DNA from: Vandiemenella viatica
Lineage: Eukaryota; Arthropoda; Insecta; Orthoptera; Morabidae
Assembly (NCBI GenBank): GCA_031002005.1
Contig: CM061921.1
Span: 174,042,935 to 174,106,934 of the forward strand
DNA length: 64,000 nucleotides
Direction of reading: 5' to 3'
Shown: positions 22,097-33,419 of the stretch, piece after piece
How the letters are laid out: each line of letters begins with the position of its first letter
Numbering within the stretch: position 1 is the stretch's first letter
Made by a program: the position numbers and the translations under genes
Notes under the pieces: model-generated
What the model was told of the DNA's origin: nothing
What the model saw: only the letters and a program-made list of their open reading frames with translations
Databases searched by the model: none

Positions 22097-23839
22097 ATAT
22101 GTGTGTAAATTTCTATTGATATCAGATAAAAACTGTAGGTATGTATAAAAAAGAATTAAGGGGCGTGGAGATGAAGCGTAGTTTGGTTTTTGTAAAGGTA
22201 GCGTGGACAGTATTTTTCTCTTTGTTTTAAAGTATACATGTGCAAAGTTCCATCGTAAACAGATAAAAACTGTAGATTTTTGTAAAGAACATTTGCAAAA
22301 ATTAAATGGGGTAAGGGGTGAGTGGTTGGGTTTTGCAAACAGAATGTAGACACTATTTTTCTCTTTGTTTTTAAGTCTACATGTGCAGTGTTCCATCGAA
22401 ATCTGATAAAAAATGTGGGTATCTATAAAGAACATTGGAAATTATTAGTGGTAGGGGTAGAAGGGAAGAGGGAATGGGCTTCTGCAACCTAATTTAAACA
22501 CAATTGTTGTGTATGTTTTAATGTATACCTGTGCAAATTTCCTTCAGAATCGGATAGAAACTGTTGTTTTTTGTAGATTAAGGGTGTGGAAAGAGGGAGA
22601 GAGGTTTGGTTTCTCAAAACCAAATGCATACAGTATTTTTCTGTTTGTTTTGAAGTATACGTGTGGATACTTCCTTCAAAATCTGATAGAAACGGTAGTA
22701 TTATACAAAGAACATTGACAGTAATTAAAGGGGTAGAAAGGGGGATAGGGTTTGCGTTTTTGTGAAAGTTATGTGGACATCATTTTTCTTTTTCTATATA
22801 TTTTAAAGTATATGCATGTGAAGTTCCACCGGATGGGATTAAATGTGGGTTTGTACAAAAATTAACGGATGTGGAAAAAGAAAATACATATACGTGCCAA
22901 CTTTCATAAACATCGGTCAAATGGCGTCGACTGTAGCTTTTTTAAAAATAAAATTGACAGAAATCATGGGAGTGGAAACGGGGAGAGGGGCTCATTTTGT
23001 GCAAACCAAAAGTTGACATTATTTTTCTCTTTCTTTTATAGTAAACATTTATAGTAAACATTTGCTGAGTTCTGTTTAAACCGGATAGAAACTATAGGTT
23101 TGTATAAAAATTAAGCTGTGTAATGGGGAAAGGGGGGATTTTTTGATTTTTTGGTCATAAACCTTTTTCGTGAAAAAATACATATAAGCACCAACTTTCA
23201 CGGTAATCGGTCAAACGGAGGCGACTGTAGCTTTTTTTATAAAGAACATCGACAAAAATTAAGGGGGTGGAAGGAGGAAGAGGAGTTGAGCTTTGGCAGA
23301 CCAAATGTTGACAGGATTTTTCTCTTTGTTATAAATTATACATGTTACAATGTTCAATCAATATCAGATAAGAAATGTAGGTTTCTATAAAATTAAGGGG
23401 TGTAAAATGAAAAATTACATGTATATGCCAACTTTGAAGATAATCGGTCAAACGGTGTCGACTGTAGCTTTTTGTAAAGAACATTAACAAAAGTTAAGAG
23501 GCTGGATAGAGGGAGGGGGCTTCAGTTTTTCAAACTAAAAGTTGACAGTATTTTTCTCTTCATTTTTGACTATACATGTCCAAAGTTACATGGAAATCGG
23601 ATAAAAAATGTTGGTTTGTATAAAAAATTAAGGGGTGTAAGGGTTAGAAGGTGTGGTTCCTCAATGAAATTCATATGGGACCAGTTTTGAGGTATACCCT
23701 ATCCATTAAAAAATTCATTTAAATCGGTTCAAAATTGGCGAAGATATACACAAAAAAAAAAAAAAAAAAAAAATACCGACGAATTGAGAACCTCCTCTTT
23801 TTTTTGAAGTCGGTTAATTATGAGAAAGTATAGTTACAT

Positions 23840-26270
23840 ACTTTTGGAAAGTAATTTAAGAAACATATAAGTTAGCGGCCAATTTCGGACTCAGCCAGGT
23901 GACACACCTACGTTACTAGCTAGCCGGGCCGACACCTACAACCTGACGGTAAACAGATAATCTACGAAAATAAAATCATAATATTTGGTAAAGTCGGTTA
24001 AGCTAATGTTTCTTGATTTTGTACAAAAAAGCTCATAAGGGAGAGACGGTATACCGCAGCCTCTCAATCCCGATTGTTAAGGTACCGTCGAGGAAGAAAG
24101 CGAGCATCGATTGCCAATCTTCGTGTAGGTAGCCAAGAAAGCATTAAAACCCTCTCCGACTTAGGCTCGTTGTCAATGTGGCGCTTATTTTGTATAGCTC
24201 AGAGTGCATGACCGCAGAACATGATCATCTGTATAGCACAATGTGTGGCTTCAGTTCAGCGTTTAGTAAAGTTCAATAGTAATGAATTAGTTCAACAACG
24301 GATGAGTGCCTACTCTAGTTCCAGATGAAATACGCCAAATTATTCTTTCTCTATCTCCTGCTTATTCCGTTCTCTCTTCAATGTTATCAAGTCTACTTTA
24401 GTTAAAGTTGTGGATAATTCCGTAAATTATTCTAAGAGTAGTATGGAAACTAACTACTCCCGAAGGCCTGTATCTTGCATAAGGAGATTGTGTTGCGAAG
24501 ATTATTTTCGTTCCTTCATGATGACGTCAATACTGTGCTTCATATGATATAAGGAACATTAAATATAACTTTTATTGTAATACTCCACTCATCTTCCCTA
24601 TTTTTAGAAATGTGTCATATTTATTATAATATGCAGTCTTTGGTAGTGAAATCCGTTAACAGAATCTCACGCACAAGACGTAACGAAGTGTTGTAACGGG
24701 GAATTCACAAACTGGTGACAAGTTAGCTCCTAAAAGGGGAGGAGATTACAATATGAGTAGACAGAGAACCAGTCTATGGGCCCAATCGTCCCATTAACAA
24801 GTTATCAATCATTTCTTTGTCCTCACTCCAAGCCCATGGAATTGTTGACGGGATGATGGAATGTTTTTCAAAAGGAAGCCGTCGGCTACGCGATTGCTAA
24901 CGTAAATTACACTGGATATTCGTTAACAAGGGACGCCTCTAGCTGTAGATGCGTTGACGGATTGTTTAAAGTGGCCTAACTGAAAGGACGCCGCCAGCTA
25001 TTTCGATTGCTAACCTACGATATAATTGAACATAGGACACCGCCAACTGTTGACAGGCAATTAATTGCTTGCAATTGGCCTAACAAATGATTCTGCCAAA
25101 TATTTATATTTCTAATAAAAGTTAAAACAGGGATAATTTAATAAAGGACCGCAGGTGACCTATCAAAAAGGACGCCTCCGGCTATTATGATTGCTTCATT
25201 GTATTATTACCCACCTCAAAGTAACAGTTAAATGGCAGCGACACAAAATTTTGAACATTAGGATTGTTATCTAAAGTAGATTTTTGATCGATTGTTGCAC
25301 CTGATAAAGTTACTCTAACAAATAAAGAATGTGGCGTGCTAATCAAGTCATTGTATGTACGAGTATCTTCTGATTTATTCAGCAATATTCAGCAGATCAA
25401 TGAATTACTCAGCGAAACCAATACGTTTTTATTACAATATTGATCCTGCCGGTGGTGTTTTCTTCTGCGAACCAACATAGCAGTACCTGCTCAAACCCCA
25501 GCCTGTGGCGACCAGATTCTTGGCCATCAAGAAGACGTGGTGCCACCAATTTGAAATTTCCAAGATATTGGAAAGAGTTTTTAGACACGTTAATAGAAAA
25601 TTCTAAATATTTTTTAGTCGGTTGCCTTTAATGAGTATTAATCATTACTGGTATTGTCATATATGGAGTTTTCGTTTTTCCGGCCGAATTTCCTTGTTGT
25701 TGTACCTATTGCCAGATCGTACTATGTACTGATGGGGCAAGTAAAGAGTTACCATCCATCTGTGTTCAACGTGTGATAAGTGTAATTTTGTTTGTGAGAT
25801 GTATTTTATCATGACTAGGAGATTGGGGACTGATCCAGTATTCGAAATGATGACTGCTGAAAACAACAAAAAGTTGCAGTTAAGACAGCCAGACCGCGTA
25901 TGGTTGGGCTCATTCCCACAAATTTGTACTACGATACTCATATTTATCCGAACGATATGAATCGCTCATCGCTAATTTTCCTCCTAAACCTTACTCAACC
26001 TTTTATACAAATCTGCGCGGACACTCCTATACCCTGTAGGCGAATATACAAAATTCAGACTGACCCACTCACAAAAAAGTCATATTTTAACATATTCGTT
26101 ACACAAATGAAAGTATGGACTATAATTTGTCAATAAATAGGTTGTGCAGACACTGAATTAATATCTTTTTTGTTTTATATAACATTTAAGAGAAATTCTT
26201 TGTCGACACCGAACATAAAAAGTTACCGTTTTCAAACACTAAACAACTTCCTCAACCTCTAGCGAAAGTG
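23840..26270. other. Non-coding stretch with ~53-bp periodic motif
   Basis: At 24876, 24929, 24984, 25035 and 25168 a motif AAAGGACGCCNCCRGCTA, in several copies followed by GATTGCTAAC, recurs at 51-55 (last interval 133) bases. Otherwise nothing coding is recognised. Open frames at 25185-25385 and 25657-25941 (minus) lack family resemblance. Confidence 0.5.
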
Positions 26271-26386
26271 TAACATACAGCGCTATCCACGTACCGTCGA
26301 GTGCGCCGGTGTGTAACGTAGAGTGACACCTAAAGTGATAATAGTGATCAGTGTAAGAAGAAGCAACGCAAGAAGAAGAAGTATAA

Positions 26387-27796
26387 ATGGATTTAGTCCC
26401 GGACACGGGACAATTCATCCAGCAAGCTCCAACCTGCTACAACCAAGATGAATACCTGATTTTCCCAGCCACAACACCAGATACGACACAAGAGCAACAG
26501 CAGCGAGCCCCCCTCCCCGATGGGAACGAGACGATGGAATATACAACAGCAGCCGTAAACGACTCGCCAGACCAGCAGAACCTTCGGAAGCATCACATCG
26601 CAACAGGTACCGCCGCAGCACTAACGCCACAACATACAGTAGAAGTTTCGTTAAATATCCCAGATAATAGTGATATACCTAGTAAACGACTTTGTACCGA
26701 AATGACAACCAATGTTCGGGAAAAAGAAACTGCACTAAATCAAAATTGTTCCCTCGAAAGCAGACAACTTAACCAACCAAATAATAGGCCGCTACAAACA
26801 GAAACCCAGAAACAGCCAAGCAAAAATAATAGATAAAATGGAGCAGATGTAGGTCCGTTTTATGTGTTTATTGAAAGTATGGATAAAAATGTCGGCATGC
26901 TGCATCCAATGGCCATCGGAAAAATTCTTTTCCACATAATCCTCAGATTAAACATGACATAATAAATATTAGCACACTAGGCCGCAATAGAATCCGAATA
27001 GAAACGAAAACTGCCGCAGCAGCCAACACATTAGTGCAATTACCAGTACTGACAACCAAGAACCTCGAGGCGTATATCACCTAATTTTCTTATCCACAAG
27101 TTCGGAATTATTAGAAACGTAGACATCACACTCAACGAAAGGGAAATTATTATACTACCCAGTAGTATCTGTCAAGCGCTCCACCAGGAAACCCAACAAC
27201 CAGGAAGATAGTCAACGTCGCCCCATCCCCGTCTGTCAACTTTCCTTTAGAGCCCAATGTTTACCCCAATACGTGTACATTCTGGGAATGACCTGTCCAA
27301 TGGAGCCTTATATATCTCAAACAATTATATGTAAAAAATGTTGGCGATTCGGACACCGCTTTCAGAACTGCCGCAGCTCCGTAAGATGCTACAGATGCGG
27401 AGGGCCCCACTCTATAGAACTGTGTAATGATAATATTGCACCTAGATGCGTTAATTGTCAAGGACCACACTTCGCTTCCGTTAAACTCTGTCCAGTGTTC
27501 CAGCACCAAAAACAAGTAAAATACAACGAAGCCTCAACGCCTTGGGAACGCAGACAACCATCGCTCCAACAATCCATAGCTACGCACAGAAAGTTATATC
27601 CAACCCAACACTAAAGAGGGAGGAGGAATTCCCGCCCCTTACTCAGAAGACCACATGGCTACCCAGCCCACCTCAAAATAGAAATCTTTCTATGCAAGCA
27701 GCTGATCAACGTAGTCAGGGTCTCCCATACCTCTCCAAAAACCCAACCCCACATCCCATCCGCCCCCCAAAGCCACCTCCAACCCCCCCAACCTAA
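26387..27796 (+). pseudogene. LINE ORF1 (Gag-like, zinc knuckles), broken
   Basis: Starts at ATG 26387 (MDLVPDTGQFIQQ..). The first 149 codons are intact and Q/N-rich and end at a TAA at 26834. Beyond this, pieces in other frames continue the protein: a VGMLHPMAIGKILF block near 26890, RNRIRIETKTAAAANTLVQL near 26985, then three CCHC-like knuckles in the frame from 27273: CKKCWRFGHRFQNC, CYRCGGPHSIELC and CVNCQGPHFASVKLC. A proline-rich tail follows. At least three frameshifts or stops. RNA-binding role as in other LINE ORF1 proteins. Confidence 0.8.
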
Positions 27797-28106
27797 GCCC
27801 TAAGCCACCTACGCCCGACAGAATATCTACCACTCCTATGGCGGCGATACAACATCTACTGCTTCCCCCCCCCCCCCCCTCACCAACAGATGTCAAACAT
27901 TCTAACTCATTGACAGAATTTTCCACCTATCCAGAATCCATATCCACTTCAGTATCACAACGTATCTCCCACCCCAAGCCACGACACCTTTATCGACCAG
28001 CTCCTCCAGCTAATAGTACACATTATAACAGAAGCACTCAACTCGCCTGACCAAACACTCTCAACTGGGGCCATCCGCCAATTAATAGCAAATTTCTTCT
28101 CAGTAA

Positions 28107-29686
28107 ATGGAGGTATTTAAAATTCTTCAGTGGAACATCCGATCTGTTTCGCAAATAAAGAAACCCTACAAAAAGAACTAGCCACCCAGCAAATATCTAT
28201 AGCCGCACTCAGTGAAACCTGGCTCAGCAAACCGGCATACTTTCGGGGCTATTCGGTCATACAAAAAGATCGAACAGACGGCTATGGTGGAGTGGCCCTC
28301 CTAATCAAAACCACCCTAGACTTCAGAGCGCTAGACCTAGACCTAACCAACGTCCCGTACCTAGAAGCTGTTGCAATGCAGGTAACGCTCCCAGAGTATA
28401 AACTCACAATAATCTCACTATACCGACCCACAAGAAGCAAAATAGCGCCACATGAATGGCATAATATTTTCAAACAGCTTGAACCTCCATATATGCTCTG
28501 TGGAGACTTCAAAGCCCACAGCACCACGTGGGGATGCGAATACGAAGACCAATCGGGAAAAGAGTTTAAAGAACTACTAGACGAATACAACTTGATCCCC
28601 CTAAATGACGGCACGCCCACCCAAATTTTAACACCAGGCCTCCGACCATCAGCGGTGGACTTAACGTTGGTATCATCCCACATATCCACAGACTTTCAAT
28701 CGCGCAGCAACCCATATATTCTCGGATCAGACCATCTCGCCATCACCATTTCACATCTTATGGCAACAGGACCAAAACTAATCTATCCAACCAGCAACTG
28801 GAACATTAGCAAAGCCAACTGGTGCCGTTATGCCCAAATCATAGACGCTCAACTCCACAGCTGCACACAAGAGGCTTCACCAATTGAAAATTATGACTCC
28901 TTCATTTCCTTAATTAAATACGCCGCAACTTTAACTATCCCGGAACGTCGCATATATACTAGGAAGGCTTCAATCGCCTGCCCGTGGTGGACCCCGGAGT
29001 GTTCCAAAATGATAGCTAAAAGAAAATTAGCAGTTAAAAAGTACAAACAACAACCCACCTGGGAGACTTACAACGAATATAAAAGACTATACGCACAGGT
29101 CAAACGCTTCCTCAAACAACAGAAACTAAACAGCTAAAAAATCTATCGCAACAGAATCTCGAAGGACACGCCACCGAACAAAATATGGACAAGGATACGA
29201 AGAATGAAGAAAAAACTATCTCCCACTGCAACAATCACATGCAAAGCAGAAGAACTAGCCACGATATTAGCGCCGCCAATAGTCTCCCTCCCTCCCTTAG
29301 AGACAATCATCAATGCAGAAGAACAAGTCAACACATACAAAGGATTTGAAAGACCCTTCTCTCTAGCGGAACTAGATAAAGCACTCACTGCATCCAGGGA
29401 CTCCGCTCCCGGATACGACAATATACATTACGCTATGATTCGACAACTCTCCCCAAAATCAAAAATACATTTGATACAACTGATCCAAAAATTATGGTCA
29501 TCAAATAAACTACCGGAAGCATGGTCAACGCAAATAACAGTTCCAATTTTAAAACCTGGAAAAGACCCTAAACTTCTAACACCATACCGTCCAATTGCCC
29601 TGTTATCATGCGTCTTCAAAACCGCCGAACGACTTTCGAAAAACCGTATAGAATGGTGGTTAGAACATTCCAATCAACTCCATTCG
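28107..29686 (+). pseudogene. LINE ORF2: APE endonuclease and partial reverse transcriptase
   Basis: Begins at ATG 28107 (MEVFKILQWNIRS, the WN.RS endonuclease start), then shifts frame near 28155. The main frame shows ALSETWL, SLYRP, CGDFKAHSTTWG and GSDHLAI, the motifs of the apurinic-type endonuclease. The usual N of GDFN is K here, so catalysis is doubtful. An in-frame TAA at 29135-29137 precedes the RT fingers (SRDSAPGYDNIHYAMI, KPGKDP.., PYRPIALLSCVFKTAERL). The RT ends at 29686; the open frame then runs on for about ten unrelated codons of repeat E. The palm catalytic box is absent. Confidence 0.85.
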
Positions 29687-30055
29687 TTTTGTGTTGACTG
29701 TACTGTTGATCACTAAAATCACATCACACACCAACTGAGAAGTTAAAAGAACATAGAGGATGAACATATAAATTTTTGGTTCTTCACCAATTGAGTCTTT
29801 AAAAGTTTGTGGTATATTTTCCAATGACACGGAAAAGATTATTTACGGAGGATTGGAAAGGAAATCATCCACGTTATTGATCCACTATAATCCAAAACAT
29901 GGATTTTGTTGACCATAACATTCTCAAAATTACTGACAAATCTACTTAAAAGTGCGTGCAAACCAAAACTACAGTGCTAAGAGTAATTGGCAAAAATTTC
30001 GCTTATTCCGTGAAAAAAAAAAAGTTTCCAAGGCTTACTGTTATTCAAGAAACGG

Positions 30056-30223
30056 GAAGGTATTAGGTCATAGCCTTTTGAAGAAACCATCCCGGCATTC
30101 ACTTTGAGTCGTTTGTTGAAACTATGGCAACCCCAAATCTAGTTGGCCGGACGGGGATTCGAACGCGTGCCCTCCCGAATGCACAGCCAGAGCGTTACCG
30201 CCCATCCAACACGCTCGGTTACA
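30056..30223 (-). repeat. tRNA-type SINE within E (copy A)
   Basis: On the minus strand: CCGAGCGTGTTGGATGGGCGG head, GCGTTCGAATCCCC B box, and a body to AAGGCTATGACC. The same insertion is present in the copies at 49.7 kb and, inverted, at 40.7-40.9 kb. Confidence 0.8.
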
Positions 30224-30323
30224 TCTAAGTGACGTTAAAGGAAAAATTATTGTGAGAATAGATACATTTCTTGATCCTGAAATGCACAGCAATTTCAGTC
30301 TAAACATTTAAATCAGGTAATGA

Positions 30324-32149
30324 AACCGAGCGTGGTTAGGGATTGCAATCCAGCAAAGCGGGATCCCGCAATCCCGCGGGATCCCGCATCATTAGACAGT
30401 CTGGCGGATCCCGCACAAAATTAAGCGGATCCGCAAAATCCGGCGGATACGCGTGTCAGTCTGCGTGACTCGCTGCCCCACTCGGTCTCTGTCGGATATT
30501 TTGCACTGTTTGCCTGTACCCTTCCAATTGGCATTTGACTCATGTGAACAAGCGTTTGTTTTTGTCAACCTCCATCATTCGTAAGTAAATAAATACACTT
30601 TTACGTATTCATCAAAACTTACGTTTGTTTCGAGTACACATTTCTGTAATTTGAGTTATGGTGCGTATTTTGTACGGTTTTCTAATTGTATAATTATTTT
30701 TTAAAGTGTCGCAACGTTATCTGAACTACACGGTTACAGCTTTTTATTCACGGTTTCATTATTCCCATTTTCTGTATTTGCAGATAAAGTAATTGTGACA
30801 ATTTCCTAATTTGCGGCTGAAAATTTGATTATTCGTTGATATGAAACTAATGTTATCGTAATTTTAACGATCGCGTACCTATTTATTTAACAGCTATCAA
30901 AAGGAAATTGTATATCCTTTGACTTATTGTTGTTGTGGCCGCTGCCTCAATGCGTTTGTTTGACGAAAGCCACCTGCTTACATGTGCCGCTCAGGCTTTC
31001 GATTAATCCCTCTTCTCTTTGTTATTATTTCGACTAAAGCTAAAAAAAGTTATAACGAAATTTTCACGGGTGTATCGACGAATTGTGTTGTAGGAACACC
31101 ATACTTCGACGGCTGCCTCTGCCGTCTTCCTCTCGTGTGTAATTTCGTGTGTTTGCAATGAAATCCGGAGATACAACCTATGAGGACTTCACTGCAATCA
31201 TTCGCCGAGAAAGTCTCCTTTCTTACTAAAATATAATAATTTCCAGTCTAAAAACGTCGTTACGACATATAAGTAAATCTGAAATAGTTGACAGTTTACG
31301 TGTTGGTGAGTAGTTTCTTTTAATAACATTGAATCGACTGTAATATCAATCAAGGAATCGGGAGATATAATAATGAATCACGCAAAAAAGGCCATGTCTC
31401 GTGCTTGTGCAGTAACAAAGAGTTATGAGATCTTGTTCTGAGCCAAGTTTACACTTTACAGAGTATATTCACTTTGTGAAATGCAATGTTTTTCTCGGTG
31501 TTATGGAACGTTTATTTAGAATTAAAACTCTGTAAACTTGACCATTAAGCAAACCATATTTTTAAATTTATGTGATGTATTGTAAGGCACATAATATGAC
31601 CTAAGACTCAATATTTTCCATTTTTATTATTTATTTAAAAATTGGTTTAGATTAAAAAACAAAAATGTAAAACCTCGAAATACACTTAAGAAACGCTAAA
31701 AAGTTTTAATCTCATTTTGCCAATCAAAATATTGTTAACAGTTAATTTTTATCATTTAACATTATTTACTAATTTAATTATTATTTAATTTATTAACGTT
31801 TTAAGTATCTATGTTTTGAATATATGCGTTAAAAAACTGTTTGTACCAATTCCGCACGGATCCCGCGGGATCCCGCGGGATTGGCGCAAATCCCGCGCGG
31901 ATCCCGCGGGATTGAAAACACTGCGGGATTGCAATCCTTAAGCGTGGTGTGTGAGCGGTTAACGCATTCTGGAGGACGCCGGTTCTAATCCCCCACCCGG
32001 GAATCCAGATTTAGGTTTTCTATGGTTTCCTCAAATCACTCCAAGCGATTGATGGGATGCTTCCTTCAAAAGGTGGCCTAATTCCATCCCTTTCCTTGTA
32101 CCCAATTCCATCCAGCCTCTAATGACCTCGACATCGAAGAAAAAAAAAA
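30324..32149 (+). repeat. tRNA-type SINE interrupted by hAT element (copy A)
   Basis: The SINE head AACCGAGCGTGGT (30324) and the rest (AGCGTGGTGTGTGAGCGG.. from 31941) are separated by the hAT element. The body (GATGGGATGCTTCCTTCAAAAGG) and A-rich tail end at 32149. GGTAATGA/GTTAATGA flank it (30316-30323, 32150-32157). The third copy of E (near 40600) has the site uninterrupted (ATTAAC within CCATCATTAACTG), so the insertion is proven by an empty site. Confidence 0.88.
30337..31940. mobile_element. Non-autonomous hAT element with GGGATCCCGC subterminal repeats (copy A)
   Basis: A 1,604-bp insert flanked by an exact 8-bp duplication AGCGTGGT (30329-30336, 31941-31948), the hAT hallmark. Ends are TAGGGATTGCAATCC and the complement of TAAGGATTGCAATCC (14/15 match); the GGATTGCAATCC core is itself a palindrome. 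Both subterminal zones hold clustered GGGATCCCGC/GCGGGATCC units. No transposase frame is visible inside. The interior includes a segment (31155-31235) related to 5125-5215. Confidence 0.9.
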
Positions 32150-32261
32150 GTTAATGATGATTTTTAATAGAGATCTTAACAGTCTTCACCAATCTAAACT
32201 ATATATCAACATTTTTTTTTCGTTACAACTATAACAATATCGAGTTCAATACAACAAAGTT

Positions 32262-32489
32262 TTTATTTTGTTAGGGCTTTACGACTAACAGATTTCAATT
32301 TCTTTGGAGCCTGAAGATCGCTGGGGAAAGGAACGTCAAGGAATGCAACCATTGCCTTTCAAAAGTCCCGTCCCGGCATCCGCTTGGAGCCATGAAATAT
32401 CGAAATCAAGATGGCCTTACCGGGGGTCAACCACGCGACTTTATGAATGCCAACCTCTAGGGCTAACCACTCACCCAACAAGTTAGGTG
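32262..32489 (-). repeat. Second tRNA-type SINE within E (copy A)
   Basis: Minus-strand SINE, head ACTTGTTGGGTGAGTGGTTAG, diverged B box, tail complement TTAGGGCTTTACGAC at 32271. Counterparts at 53511-53738 and, inverted, at 40240-40457. Confidence 0.75.
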
Positions 32490-32958
32490 TCACAACAACC
32501 CCAAAAGACTTTCGCAAAGAATAAATGGTTATACGTGGATCTTACGTTTCATTCAGATTGAGCAAAGAGCTGGGGTAAGTTATCTAATTACTAAATCTAT
32601 TGTGCCAATAAATAGTGTAAAAATACTGAAATACAGCAGCAATGAATTTGGACGAGTTTTGTGTGAAGCTCTGAAATAACGTTATCAGTCGAGTAGTGAA
32701 AGTTATGTGTTAGCTGACAAAAAGACGTTGTGATCAAGGACTACACTGCAATCCATCCACAAAATTTTATAGTTTAGTGTTGATATTATCTTCTGCGTGT
32801 TTACAGAACAGCAATTACAGCTGAAGGAGGATATTGTGGCTTTACACAGAGCTTTTGATTGTCTAGCGTTTCCTCGTGCGGAACTTGCTTTCCATTTAAA
32901 GCAAGGAGTTTCTGAGACAATAGTATTTTTGCCGGTAATATTATAACATTTATAGGCC

Positions 32959-33417
32959 TACATTGAGTTAGAATAAAATTCTTCAGTGCCATCTGTAAAC
33001 TGAAATGTTTGCTCACTGAGATAAAGTTGTTAATTAATTACTGTAATTCCTGCTTGAAAAAAAATAATAATAATAATAATAATAATAATCTTTTTAGATA
33101 TTTCAAGAGTTAAAATTTCAATTTCATTAAAACATAAAATACACGAATATTAGTCAAGTTTTAATTATTAGAAAAGACAAAATTAAATCCTTCAGTTGCT
33201 AGTTTCCGTACTCAGATTGAGTATTATACAGAATTGGAAAAAAGTATTTTTTTATTTAATGATTCGGTAAAAAGTGATTTTTGAATAGAGTTCCCTCTTC
33301 GTTTTGTTAAATTGTTTTTCAAATCATACGAACAAATCAATAAGAAAAACTATGTTTAGAAGAATTAATTTAGAAATCTTAGATTTTGGAAACGTTCAGG
33401 TAAAAAATTTAACAACA
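32959..33417. other. AT-rich non-coding stretch with (AAT)n
   Basis: Contains an (AAT)9-like microsatellite near 33063-33089. Nothing else recognised. Confidence 0.4.
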
Positions 33418-33419
33418 TA

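Larger units (their letters stand above)
20585..23690 (+). repeat. ~145-bp degenerate tandem array (split by a solo LTR)
   Basis: About ten diverged units share the order RTGTGCAAAGTTCC / ATCGGATAAAAACTGTAGG / TATAAAGAACATTG / AATTAAGGGGT / GGGGGAGAGGGTTTGG / GCAAACCAAATG / CAGTATTTTTCTCTTTG. Unit starts lie near 22236, 22379, 22527, 22659 and on. One unit lies left of the LTR at 20585-20699, and the array resumes in phase at 22097. Later units add a CGGTCAAACGG block. It ends at 23.69-23.83 kb with a poly(A) run and a GAGAACCTCCTC...GAAGTCGGTT tail of a kind common at insect repeat ends. Confidence 0.75.
26276..29686 (+). mobile_element. Jockey/I-type LINE, 5' end to mid-RT, interrupted
   Basis: A LINE with a 5' UTR (about 26276-26386), ORF1 and ORF2 in order. 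It stops in the middle of the RT at 29686, where repeat E begins. RT sequence does not resume on the far side of E, so this is a truncation or rearrangement and not a simple insertion. Confidence 0.8.
29687..32569 (+). repeat. Uncharacterised repeat E (copy A), enlarged by nested inserts
   Basis: E runs from TTTTGTGTTGACTGTACTG to about AGCAAAGAG. Its borders are inferred by comparison with the inverted copy at 40159-41491, whose flanks are unrelated. Without inserts E is about 1.1-1.3 kb. It holds two SINE copies in minus orientation (30056-30223 and 32262-32489) and no coding sequence. I found no terminal inverted repeats or clear target duplications. Confidence 0.6.
29593..32958 (+). repeat. 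Duplicated composite block, copy A
   Basis: Matches 49204-54207 (copy B) along its whole length apart from the 1,670-bp piggyBac insert in B, two small subterminal deletions in B and many one-base indels. It contains 94 bases of LINE RT, repeat E with its SINE and hAT inserts, and about 390 bases of unique-looking flank. Homology starts at CAATTGCCCTG and ends at TTATAGGCC. Confidence 0.88.

Noticed and set aside
28130..29716. Reading 29687-29716 as the end of the LINE RT
   Set aside because: Those codons belong to repeat E, which starts at 29687 and is found elsewhere without the LINE.
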